A stretch of 64,000 bases of DNA from Paenibacillus sp. GTDB taxonomy: Bacteria > Bacillota > Bacilli > Paenibacillales > YIM-B00363. Below the pieces are notes generated by a model. That model was not told the DNA's origin. It searched no databases and saw nothing but the letters and a program-made list of their open reading frames with translations. This document shows positions 8,059 to 15,100 of the stretch, in pieces. A program made the translations under genes and the position numbers. The DNA lies in assembly GCF_031177825.1 (NCBI RefSeq), contig NZ_JAPSKE010000002.1:248001-312000 (forward strand), given 5' to 3'. The number at the start of each line of letters is the position of its first letter. Position 1 is the stretch's first letter.

Positions 8059-9039
8059 TTAATACGACGCCAACGTCCGAATCGCTTCCTTCACCTTGTC
8101 CGCGTTCAACAAGAAAAATTTCTCCGTCGTCGGACTCGAGCCGACCGCCGGCACGTCGGGACCGCACAGCCGCATGATCGGCGCGTCGAGGTCGTACAGC
8201 AGCTCCTCGGCGATGATCGCGGACACTTCCGCGCCGACGCCGCCCGACTTGTTATCCTCATGTACGATCAGCACTTTGCCGGTCTTCGCCGCCGCCGCGA
8301 GAATCGCGTTCTTGTCGAGCGGCTGCAGCGTCCGCAGGTCGAGCACGTGAGTGCTGACGCCCTCTGCGGCCAGCTGCTCCGCCGCGGCCAAGGCGAAATG
8401 CACCGTCATGCCGTATGTAATGACCGTTACGTCTTCGCCTTCGCGCTTCACGTCCGCCTTGCCGATCGGCACGACGTAGTCGCCTTCCGGCACTTCGCCG
8501 GAGACGGATAAATAACACTTCTTATGCTCGAAATACAGCACCGGATCGGGGTCGCGGATCGCCGCCAGCATGAGCCCCTTGGCGTCGTACGGCGTCGACG
8601 GCGCGACGATCTTGAGGCCCGGCGTGCCGAAAAACACCGACTCCGGGCATTGCGAATGATACAGCGCTCCGCCGCCGGTGGCGCCGTACGGCGCGCGCAC
8701 GACGATCGGGCAGTGCCAATCGTTGTTGGAACGGTAGCGGATCTTCGCCGCTTCCGAGATGATTTGGTTCGTCGCCGGGAAGATGAAGTCCGCGAACTGC
8801 ATCTCGGCGATCGGCCGCATGCCGTGCATCGCGGCGCCGATCGCCACGCCGGCGATCGCCGATTCCGCGAGCGGCGTGTCGAGCACGCGATCGGGGCCGT
8901 AGACGTCGCGCATCCCCTTCGTCGCGTTCAGGACGCCGCCCTTGCCGACGTCCTCGCCGAGGACGAACACGCGCGAATCGCGCCCCATCTCCTCGTGCAT
9001 CGCCGAACGGATCGCTTCTAGATATTTCATGACCGCCAT
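8059..9039 (-). CDS. bkdAB: Branched-chain 2-oxoacid dehydrogenase E1 beta
   Basis: Beta subunit of the thiamine-dependent E1 component. It has the transketolase-type fold with LGEDVGKGGVLNATKG at the N-terminus, FADFIFPATNQIISEAAKIRY and the C-terminal VVGSSP-type PAVGSSPTTEKF ending. At 326 residues it has the standard length. The ATG at 9039 follows the bkdAA stop by one base, which indicates translational coupling. With bkdAA it forms an alpha2beta2 E1. Confidence 0.93.
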   Translation of the reverse strand: MAVMKYLEAIRSAMHEEMGRDSRVFVLGEDVGKGGVLNATKGMRDVYGPDRVLDTPLAESAIAGVAIGAAMHGMRPIAEMQFADFIFPATNQIISEAAKIRYRSNNDWHCPIVVRAPYGATGGGALYHSQCPESVFFGTPGLKIVAPSTPYDAKGLMLAAIRDPDPVLYFEHKKCYLSVSGEVPEGDYVVPIGKADVKREGEDVTVITYGMTVHFALAAAEQLAAEGVSTHVLDLRTLQPLDKNAILAAAAKTGKVLIVHEDNKSGGVGAEVSAIIAEELLYDLDAPIMRLCGPDVPAVGSSPTTEKFFLLNADKVKEAIRTLASY

Positions 9040-9040
9040 A

Positions 9041-10081
9041 TCAGCCGATGTCCCCCTCGCTCGCATGATCGTCGCCGTATACATACAGCAGCGTATCTTC
9101 CGGGCGCGGGTAAGGCGCCTGCTCGGCGTATTCCGCCGCTTCGCGCAGTTCCCCGTCGATCGTCTCGAGCAGCGCCGCTTCCTTCGCGTCGTCCCACAGG
9201 CCGTGCTCGACCAAGTAGGCGCGCATCTTCGGAATGCCGTCTTTCGACTTATGCTCCTCGACTTCTTCCTTCGTCCGGTACAACAGATCGTTGTCCGACG
9301 TGGAGTGCGGCGAGATGCGGTACATCATCGCTTCGATCAGCGTCGGGCCTTCGCCCGCGAGACCGCGCTCGCGCGCCTGCTTCACGGCCGTATACACCTC
9401 GAACGGATCGTTGCCGTCGACCCGGACGCCCGGGAAGCCGTAGCCGATCGCGCGGTCGACGATGCGGCCGGCGATCTGCTGCCGCTCCGGCACCGAGATG
9501 GCGTACCGGTTGTTCTCGCACATCAGAATGACGGGCAGCTTGTGCACGCCCGCGAAGTTGCAGCCCTCGTGGAAGTCGCCCTGATTGCTCGAGCCTTCCC
9601 CGAACGTCACGAACGACACGCTCTCCTCGCCGCGGAGCCTCGCGGCGTACGCCGCGCCGACCGCATGCGGCACCTGCGTCGTCACCGGACTGGAGCCGGA
9701 GAAGATGCCCAGGCGCTTATGCCCGAAGTGGCCGGCCATCTGCCGGCCGCCGCTGTTCGGGTCCTCCGCCTTGAAGAACAGCGCCAGCATCAGCTCGCGC
9801 AGCGTCATGCCGACGGACAGCACGAAGCCGTAGTCCCGGTAGTACGGGAAGAACAAGTCCGTGCCGGGCCGCAGCGCGAACGCGGCGGCCACCTGCGCGC
9901 ACTCCTGCCCGATGCCGGACACGTGGAACGCCACCTTGCCGGCGCGCTGCAACACCGTCGCCCGCTCGTCGTATTTACGCGCCTTGACCATCAAGGCGTA
10001 CATCTGTATCGCATCGTCGTCGCTTAAGCCCGCCTGCGCGTGCCTCGACTGCCCTTTCTTCAACTCATGCTCGTTGATCAT
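9041..10081 (-). CDS. bkdAA: Branched-chain 2-oxoacid dehydrogenase E1 alpha
   Basis: Alpha subunit of E1, binding thiamine diphosphate. The ThDP motif runs from GEGSSNQGDFHEGCNFAG to ENN, with E in place of the second-position D of the classical GDG. The phosphorylation-loop-like RISPHSTSDN is typical of branched-chain and acetoin enzymes. ATG start with AAGGAGG seven bases upstream. It is preceded by a 59-base gap after lpdV that holds a 19-base palindrome. Confidence 0.93.
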   Translation of the reverse strand: MINEHELKKGQSRHAQAGLSDDDAIQMYALMVKARKYDERATVLQRAGKVAFHVSGIGQECAQVAAAFALRPGTDLFFPYYRDYGFVLSVGMTLRELMLALFFKAEDPNSGGRQMAGHFGHKRLGIFSGSSPVTTQVPHAVGAAYAARLRGEESVSFVTFGEGSSNQGDFHEGCNFAGVHKLPVILMCENNRYAISVPERQQIAGRIVDRAIGYGFPGVRVDGNDPFEVYTAVKQARERGLAGEGPTLIEAMMYRISPHSTSDNDLLYRTKEEVEEHKSKDGIPKMRAYLVEHGLWDDAKEAALLETIDGELREAAEYAEQAPYPRPEDTLLYVYGDDHASEGDIG

Positions 10082-10105
10082 CGGGAGCCCTCCTTAAGAC
10101 CGAGT

Positions 10106-10124
10106 ATTATGACCTGGTCATAAT
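10106..10124. promoter_or_regulatory. 19-base palindrome between lpdV and bkdAA
   Basis: ATTATGACC-T-GGTCATAAT is a perfect inverted repeat of nine-base arms around one base, 25 bases before the bkdAA start. The minus-strand reading contains CATAAT, which could serve as a -10. It looks like a dimeric repressor operator; the regulator is unknown. Confidence 0.45.
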
Positions 10125-10140
10125 CCCCTTCACGTTCATC

Positions 10141-11577
10141 TTACAACCCTACCGACCGACCGTCAACCGCGAGCGCCGCTTCGCCGAGCGCCTCGGACAG
10201 CGTCGGATGCGGATGGATCGCCGCTCCGATCTCCCACGGCGTCGCTTCGAGCAGCCGCGCGAGCGACGCCTCGCCGATCAATTCGGTCACCTTCGCGCCG
10301 ATCATATGCACGCCGAGCACGTCGTTCGTCTCGGCGTCCGCGACGACCTTGACGAAGCCTTCCGGCTCGCCGTACACGAGCGCCTTGCCGATCGCGCGGA
10401 ACGGCATCTTCGCCGCCTTCACCCGATGGCCGGCTTCCTTCGCCTGCCGCTCGGTGAGGCCGATCGACGCGACCTCCGGATGCGAGAAGACGCATTTCGG
10501 CACGTACGACGGATCGTAAGGCTTGTCCGCGACGCCGCAAATGTGCTCGACGGCGACGATGCCCTGATAGCTCGCCGCATGCGCCATCTGCAGCCCGCCG
10601 ACGACGTCGCCGATGGCGTAGATGTGCGGCTCGCTCGTCTGCATGAAGCCGCTCACCCGAATCGCGCCGCGCTCGAGCGCCACGTCCGCGTTCTCGAGGC
10701 CGATGCCCTCCACGTTCGGCGCGCGGCCGACCGCGACGAGCAGCGCCTCCGCCTCGACGGCGACGCGTTCGCCCGCGCGCTCCGCCTCGACGCGGACCTC
10801 GGAGGCGCCGCCGACCTCCCGCTTCTTCAGCGTCTCCGGCAGTACCTTCGCGCCGGTCAGCACCCGTACGCCCCGCTTCGCGAGCGACGACGCCATCTCG
10901 CGCGACACGTCCTCTTCCTCCGTCGGCAGCAGCCGATCCGCCGCCTCCAGCACCGTGACGGCGACGCCGAAGTCGCTCATCATCGACGCCCACTCGACGC
11001 CGATGATGCCGCCGCCGACGATCGCGAGCGAAGCCGGCAGCCGTTCCAGCTCCAGCGCCTCGTCGCTCGTCAGGACGAAGCGTCCGTCCGGCTCGAGTCC
11101 CGGAATGACGCGCGGCCGGGAGCCCGTCGCCAGAATGAGGCGGTCGTTGACGAGCGTCACCGCCTCCCCGTCCGGCGTCTCCACCGCGATCGTTCCCGTC
11201 TGCGGCGAGAAGATGGACGGCCCCATGAGGCGCCCCTTCCCATACACGACGTCGATCTTATGCTTCTTCATCAGGTGCTGCACGCCGCGGTGCAGCTCTT
11301 CGACGACGGCGGCCTTGCGCGACTGGACGCGGCCGAAATCGATCGTCGGCGCGGCGGAAACCTCGATGCCGTATTCCGCCCCGCGCCGCACCGTCGCCAG
11401 TACCTCCGCGCTGCGCAGCAGCGCCTTGCTCGGAATGCAGCCCTTATGCAGGCATGTCCCGCCGAGCCCCGCTTTCTCTACTACCGCTACCGACTTTCCG
11501 AGCTGCGCCGCCCGGATCGCCGCCACGTAACCGCCCGGCCCTCCGCCGAGCACTACGATATCATATGTACGAGTCAA
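10141..11577 (-). CDS. lpdV: Dihydrolipoyl dehydrogenase
   Basis: FAD-dependent E3 component that reoxidises dihydrolipoamide. It has the N-terminal FAD motif VVLGGGPGGYVAA, the redox disulfide GTCLHKGCIPSK (C42, C47), a second NAD-binding GGGIIG motif, and the C-terminal active-site HPHPTLSE. 478 residues. TTG start with GGAGGAA seven bases upstream. First gene of the bkd cluster. The genes ptb, bcd, buk and bkdR that precede lpdV in B. subtilis are absent here, so acyl-CoA recycling genes must lie elsewhere if present. Confidence 0.93.
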   Translation of the reverse strand: MTRTYDIVVLGGGPGGYVAAIRAAQLGKSVAVVEKAGLGGTCLHKGCIPSKALLRSAEVLATVRRGAEYGIEVSAAPTIDFGRVQSRKAAVVEELHRGVQHLMKKHKIDVVYGKGRLMGPSIFSPQTGTIAVETPDGEAVTLVNDRLILATGSRPRVIPGLEPDGRFVLTSDEALELERLPASLAIVGGGIIGVEWASMMSDFGVAVTVLEAADRLLPTEEEDVSREMASSLAKRGVRVLTGAKVLPETLKKREVGGASEVRVEAERAGERVAVEAEALLVAVGRAPNVEGIGLENADVALERGAIRVSGFMQTSEPHIYAIGDVVGGLQMAHAASYQGIVAVEHICGVADKPYDPSYVPKCVFSHPEVASIGLTERQAKEAGHRVKAAKMPFRAIGKALVYGEPEGFVKVVADAETNDVLGVHMIGAKVTELIGEASLARLLEATPWEIGAAIHPHPTLSEALGEAALAVDGRSVGL

Positions 11578-11753
11578 TGGACGTTCCTCCGAAACTATAC
11601 TTTACTATTATTCCCTTACTCTGATTCTATGTAATAACAAGCCGTTCATGAATTTGTCAGACTCTTTCTTATTGTACCCTTTTTGTAGGAAGGGCGGATA
11701 GGGTAAAATGAATGAATCACTCGACTTGGCACTTTGAAAGGAACGCTGTCGGC

Positions 11754-12014
11754 ATGCCCACGAAATTTTCCCGATTCATCGCCGTCCTGCTGCTCGTCAT
11801 TCCGGGCTGGATGGCCACATACGGTTTCTTGCTCATGAAAAACTCGGTGTTCGAATCGTTCGGCCCCGGCGCGCTGCCTTGGCTGAAGTTCGCGGCCGGG
11901 CTGCTGCTGTTCGCGGCGGGCGTCGCCTTCATCGGCGGTTGGATTTTTTACCGCGACCGCAAGCGCAATTACGTCGCTCCTCGTTTCCGCGAAAAGAAAA
12001 AACAGCGCCGCTAG
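11754..12014 (+). CDS. DUF2627 membrane protein (YqzF family)
   Basis: Small two-helix membrane protein of 86 residues with a conserved Firmicute family signature: RFIAVLLLVIPGWMATYGF, then FAAGLLLFAAGVAFIGGWIFYRDRKRN. The tail is strongly basic. The ATG at 11754 follows AAAGGA by about ten bases; the frame is open upstream but lacks a good site. A TAAAAT -10-like box is at 11704. Function unknown. Confidence 0.8.
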   Translation: MPTKFSRFIAVLLLVIPGWMATYGFLLMKNSVFESFGPGALPWLKFAAGLLLFAAGVAFIGGWIFYRDRKRNYVAPRFREKKKQRR

Positions 12015-12027
12015 GTGCTGTTTTTTT
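11997..12027. terminator. Bidirectional terminator
   Basis: AAAACAGC pairs with GCTGTTTT around a ten-base loop, with T-runs on both strands. It serves the convergent DUF2627 and cupredoxin genes; the loop contains the DUF2627 stop. Confidence 0.8.
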
Positions 12028-12040
12028 GTTATTCGTATTT

Positions 12041-12418
12041 TTACTGGACGACGATCTTCGCCGTCATCTCCGCGTGGCCTTGACCGCACAGAACGATACA
12101 GCTCACTTCGTACACTTCGCCCGCTTCGCCGAACGTCACTTCCTGCGACAACGACGCGCCTTGCAGCTCTACGCCGAGGCCGCTAATCGAGATGCCGTGC
12201 AAGCCTTGGTCGTTCTTCAGCGCGACCGTCATCGTGGATCCCGCTTCGACGACGTACTCGGTCTGGTCGAACTCCCAGTTCTTCGCTACGATCTCCAACG
12301 TATTTTCGGCTGCCGCCAATTCTTCCTCGCTCGGCGGCTGCGGAAGCTCGTTAAACAAGATGCCGACGCCGAGTGCGGCCGCTCCGAAAAACAGAACCGC
12401 CATAATCCATTTGTGCAT
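12041..12418 (-). CDS. Membrane-anchored CuA-type cupredoxin
   Basis: A 125-residue protein with one N-terminal signal-anchor helix (residues 3-22) and an extracytoplasmic cupredoxin domain. The C-terminal CIVLCGQGHAEM gives C-x3-C-x3-H-x2-M, and an earlier NDQGLHGISI supplies the first His, so the full set of binuclear CuA ligands of cytochrome oxidase subunit II is present. Unlike CoxB it has a single helix and no cox neighbours. It may be a stand-alone copper or electron-transfer protein, or an assembly factor. GAGGGGGAAG precedes the ATG. The fold is clear, the role inferred. Confidence 0.78.
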   Translation of the reverse strand: MHKWIMAVLFFGAAALGVGILFNELPQPPSEEELAAAENTLEIVAKNWEFDQTEYVVEAGSTMTVALKNDQGLHGISISGLGVELQGASLSQEVTFGEAGEVYEVSCIVLCGQGHAEMTAKIVVQ

Positions 12419-12590
12419 GTGTCGTCTTCCCCCTCAAACAATATACATCCTATTATTATAAAGACTCGCCCGCTTTTTGGGAGAACCGTTCTCCCTCCAA
12501 ACATGACGAATTTTCGAACGTTTCTCCGCGGCCCGAGGCCAAAAGTAACTATATCATACTCGTCCCCGACGTGCAAAAGGACGGATGCCC

Positions 12591-12620
12591 TTGCATAACC
12601 GAGCCGCTTTGGCATAAAAT
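12591..12620 (+). promoter_or_regulatory. Sigma-A promoter of the 12,671 gene
   Basis: TTGCAT, an 18-base spacer and TAAAAT, ending three bases before a tandem 13-base repeat. Confidence 0.6.
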
Positions 12621-12622
12621 AA

Positions 12623-12649
12623 GAACATACATTCGAGAACATACATTCG
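12623..12649 (+). repeat. Tandem 13-base repeat, operator-like
   Basis: GAACATACATTCG occurs twice with one base between copies (12,623-12,635 and 12,637-12,649), covering the predicted transcription start. Each copy fits 12 of 14 positions of the Gram-positive SOS box CGAACRNRYGTTYG when the preceding A is included. Confidence 0.55.
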
Positions 12650-12670
12650 TGGTCGTGGGGGAACAGCCAA

Positions 12671-13275
12671 TGGCGAAGCAAGAGCGCGTGCCGATGATCC
12701 CGCCGGTCACCGCCGTCGACGAGCTCGGGACGATCAAGGAAGCGTTGATCCTGGGCCTCCTGATGACGGTGTTCGACCGAGACATCAAGGTGATTCAAGA
12801 CAGCAAATTAAAGACCAAAGGACCGTACGTCGACCTGCTGCAGCGGGCGATGGACGACGTCACGGCGGACCTCGCGAGACTGCGCCGCCGGCTGAAGGAG
12901 AAGGGAATCAAGATGACCGAAGAGCGGCGCGACGAAGACGGGGTCGGATGCGTGTATTGGTGCCGCGGATATAAGGCGAGCTTCGAGATGTTATGGCATT
13001 TCGCCAAAGCCGAGACCGAAGTTCGCATGCGTAAGTATTTGGGGGAAGACATTCGTAAGTACGTGCGGGACGATCTGCCCGAGCATCTGCGGCCCGAATG
13101 GCTGCTCGCCCCGGTGGCGAGACGGGCTCCCCGCTCACTTGGAACGGGAGCGCCCTCTCGCGAACAGCTGCGCGAAGGCGAGCACGCCCGTCCAGACGAG
13201 CGCGGCCGACAACGCGAGGAAGAACCAATCTCCGTTGCCGAGAGCGAAATAAAGCAGCCCGTGCGCCCCGAATAA
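12671..13275 (+). CDS. Conserved hypothetical protein
   Basis: No family recognised. The 201-residue soluble protein begins MAKQERVPMIPPVTAVDELG and has a helical, highly charged middle (residues about 30-85, including DLARLRRRLKEKGIKM), then a C/W/Y-rich strand region GVGCVYWCRGYKASFEMLWHF. The last 45 residues (from about RRAPRSLG) are low-complexity and lie over the antisense small membrane gene, so the natural end may be near residue 155 with an unseen frameshift. ATG with GGGGGAA seven bases upstream. It has a good promoter with a tandem operator-like repeat. Confidence 0.6.
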
Positions 13276-13332
13276 AACCAAGAACGTCAACATCAAATTC
13301 AGCTTGTTAATCCACTGCAGCAGTCCGTTCAT
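13135..13332 (-). CDS. Small two-helix membrane protein
   Basis: 65 residues: two hydrophobic helices (LMLTFLVLFGAHGLLYFAL and FFLALSAALVWTGVLAFAQL) and a basic tail RGRSRSK. ATG with GAGGAGGGG eight bases upstream, so translation is well supported. It converges with and overlaps the 3' end of the preceding plus-strand gene by 141 bases. Family not recognised. Confidence 0.65.
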   Translation of the reverse strand: MNGLLQWINKLNLMLTFLVLFGAHGLLYFALGNGDWFFLALSAALVWTGVLAFAQLFARGRSRSK

Positions 13333-13483
13333 GCGGTTGCCCCTCCTCGGGTCTTGTCAGTACTTGTCGTACCGTTAGTGTTTCCGAAAGGGGAACGCTC
13401 GATACCCGCGCGGAAGCGCTGAAGGGGAAATTTTCCTGCATCCGCCATGTTTAAAGCGCCGCATGCCGGACATAATATACTCA

Positions 13484-13704
13484 GACGGCGACGAGAAAGG
13501 TCGTGGTTACGTTGGAGGACGTAAGGAATTCAGCGGAAACGAACAGCCAGGAGGGTTCTCACTCGAAATAGAGGGCGAGGGATGTGCTAAAGACGCTTGA
13601 CGGCTTTAGACGCCATCGGTAGCGATACCGGTACAGCTTTCTCATTGAAGATGTGAAATCAACCAACGGCGCCGTCGGAAGACCCGGGAAACCGGGTCTT
13701 TTTC
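13484..13704 (+). ncRNA. Unassigned structured RNA with terminator
   Basis: Gene-free segment of the 440-base gap. A TATACT/TAATAT -10-like box lies at 13,473-13,481. Helices seen: TTACGT/ACGTAA (13,507-13,524), CTAAAG/CTTTAG (13,587-13,609), ATCGGTA-GCGA-TACCGGT with a GNRA tetraloop (13,615-13,632) and a terminator with a GAAA loop. The terminator stands 63 bases before the DUF3817 start, so this may be a cis-acting leader or a separate small RNA. It does not match the consensus of common riboswitches that I know. 13,333-13,470 shows nothing I can identify. Confidence 0.55.
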
Positions 13705-13710
13705 TATTTT
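13680..13710 (+). terminator. Intrinsic terminator of the 13.5-kb RNA
   Basis: AGACCCGG-GAAA-CCGGGTCT followed by TTTTT and a further T-rich stretch. Confidence 0.9.
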
Positions 13711-13772
13711 TCGCCTCCGTGCTACAATACAACGTAGATGAGAATAGCATTCATAATGGAGGTTTTCCGAAA

Positions 13773-14060
13773 ATGCTTCGCACCCCGCTCGGACGATTCC
13801 GCGCCGTAGGCCTGTTGGAAGGCGTCTCGTTCCTGCTCCTGTTGTTCGTCGCCATGCCGCTGAAGTACGCCGCGGACATGCCGGAGGCCGTCGCCGTCGT
13901 CGGAGCGCTTCACGGCGTTCTGTTCGCCTTGTACCTCGCCGCGGCTGCGTACATGATATTCGCCGCAGGCTGGCGCCTCCCCCGCGTGTTGGGCGCCGTC
14001 GTCGCCGCGGTGCTGCCGTTCGGACCGTTCGTGTTCGACCGCTACGTCAGCCGAAACTAA
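13773..14060 (+). CDS. DUF3817 membrane protein
   Basis: 95-residue protein with three hydrophobic helices and the family hallmarks FRAVGLLEGVSFLLLLFVAMPLKY and LHGVLFALYLAAA. The ATG has GGAGG ten bases upstream. A TACAAT -10 box lies at 13,723-13,728, just after the terminator of the upstream RNA. Homologues are small inner-membrane proteins of unknown function, sometimes fused to or near transporters. Confidence 0.85.
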   Translation: MLRTPLGRFRAVGLLEGVSFLLLLFVAMPLKYAADMPEAVAVVGALHGVLFALYLAAAAYMIFAAGWRLPRVLGAVVAAVLPFGPFVFDRYVSRN

Positions 14061-14099
14061 AAAAGGAGAGGAATCCCGTTAGGGACTCCTCTCCTTTTT
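14059..14099. terminator. Bidirectional terminator of DUF3817 and spo0A
   Basis: AAAAGGAGAGGA pairs with TCCTCTCCTTTT, loop ATCCCGTTAGGGA, with T-runs on both strands, between convergent genes. Confidence 0.9.
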
Positions 14100-14122
14100 C
14101 GCATATATGTATGTTCGAAACT

Positions 14123-14962
14123 TTAGCTAACCTTATGTTCGATGCGCAGCTTGTCGGCGACCATCGCGATAAATTCGCTGTTCGTCGGCTTCGCCTTCGA
14201 GATGTTGATCGTGTACCCGAACAAATGCGAAATGCTGTCGATGTTGCCTCGCGTCCAAGCGACTTCGATCGCGTGGCGGATGGCCCGCTCGACGCGCGAC
14301 GGGGTCGTGCGGTATTTCTCGGCGATCGCCGGATACAGCGTCTTCGTGACGGCGCTCAACAGCTCGATGTTGTTGTACACCATCGTGATCGCGTCGCGCA
14401 AGTACTGATACCCCTTAATATGGGCCGGCACGCCCACCTCGTGAATAATGTTCGTGATGCTCGCGTCGAGGTTCGGCTTGCCTTGCGGCTTCGAAGAGAG
14501 CAGCGACGGGCGCTTGCGCATCTGCGAAGAGATCGACGACAACGTGCCGCCCGAGCTGCCGCTGCTCACTTGCGGAACCGGTCCGGCCGCCAGCTGGCGA
14601 ATCCGATTGACGAGCACGTCCATGTCGAACGGCTTAAGAATGTAGTACGAAGCGCCGAGCTGGACGGCCTTCTGCGTAATGTTCTCCTGGCCGAACGCAG
14701 TCAACATGACGATCTTCGGCGCCGGATCCAAATTGAGCTCTCGGAGCCGTTCGAGCACCCCGAGCCCGTCCAGATGCGGCATGATAATATCCAAAATGAG
14801 GACATCGGGCACGATCCCCTTCTCCTCGATCATCTCCATGACTTCTTCCCCGTTGTACGCGACCCCGGCAACAGACAAATCCTCTTGCTCGCTGATGTAC
14901 TCCGACAACAAATTCGCGAATTCCCGGTTGTCGTCCGCCAACAAAACCTCGATCTTATGCAA
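14123..14962 (-). CDS. spo0A: Sporulation master regulator Spo0A
   Basis: Response regulator that receives phosphate from the Spo0B phosphorelay and controls entry into sporulation. Receiver domain residues 1-125 with the acidic pair D10-D11, phospho-acceptor D58 in [13 protein letters not shown] in VMLTAFG and K in ILKPF. Linker about 126-160 (Ser/Gly-rich), then the Spo0A C-terminal DNA-binding domain with [18 protein letters not shown] and [21 protein letters not shown]. 279 residues. TTG start with GGAGGA six bases upstream. It follows spoIVB as in other sporeformers and has a sigma-H promoter with 0A boxes. Confidence 0.98.
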   Translation of the reverse strand: MHKIEVLLADDNREFANLLSEYISEQEDLSVAGVAYNGEEVMEMIEEKGIVPDVLILDIIMPHLDGLGVLERLRELNLDPAPKIVMLTAFGQENITQKAVQLGASYYILKPFDMDVLVNRIRQLAAGPVPQVSSGSSGGTLSSISSQMRKRPSLLSSKPQGKPNLDASITNIIHEVGVPAHIKGYQYLRDAITMVYNNIELLSAVTKTLYPAIAEKYRTTPSRVERAIRHAIEVAWTRGNIDSISHLFGYTINISKAKPTNSEFIAMVADKLRIEHKVS

Positions 14963-15030
14963 TGCAAATCCTCCTTAGACGTCTTGGCCACAGCTGGAAG
15001 CGATCCGCCATATTTTTTGGTCTTTATTGG

Positions 15031-15057
15031 ATTCGACACGAGAGGCTGAATTCCTTT
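15031..15057 (-). promoter_or_regulatory. Sigma-H promoter of spo0A
   Basis: Minus strand: AAAGGAATT (15,049-15,057), a 13-base spacer and CGAAT (15,031-15,035), an almost exact match to RWAGGAWWT-N14-HGAAT. The spo0A Ps promoter of B. subtilis is also sigma-H dependent. Confidence 0.75.
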
Positions 15058-15083
15058 TGTCGAAAAAGATTTAATTTTCGACA
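15032..15083. promoter_or_regulatory. Three 0A boxes upstream of spo0A
   Basis: TGTCGAA occurs at 15,032-15,038 (minus), 15,058-15,064 (plus) and 15,077-15,083 (minus). The last two form an inverted repeat TTTGTCGAAAA ... TTTTCGACAAA, which could also work as the spoIVB terminator. Autoregulation by Spo0A~P is the expected role. Confidence 0.7.
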
Positions 15084-15100
15084 AAAAAACCCAAGGCCGC

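Noticed and set aside
13484-13704. Cyclic-di-GMP riboswitch for the 13.5-kb RNA
   Set aside because: A GGTAGCGA-TACC segment recalls part of the class I consensus, but the ACGCACAGGGCAAACC and CGCAAAGCC cores are missing.
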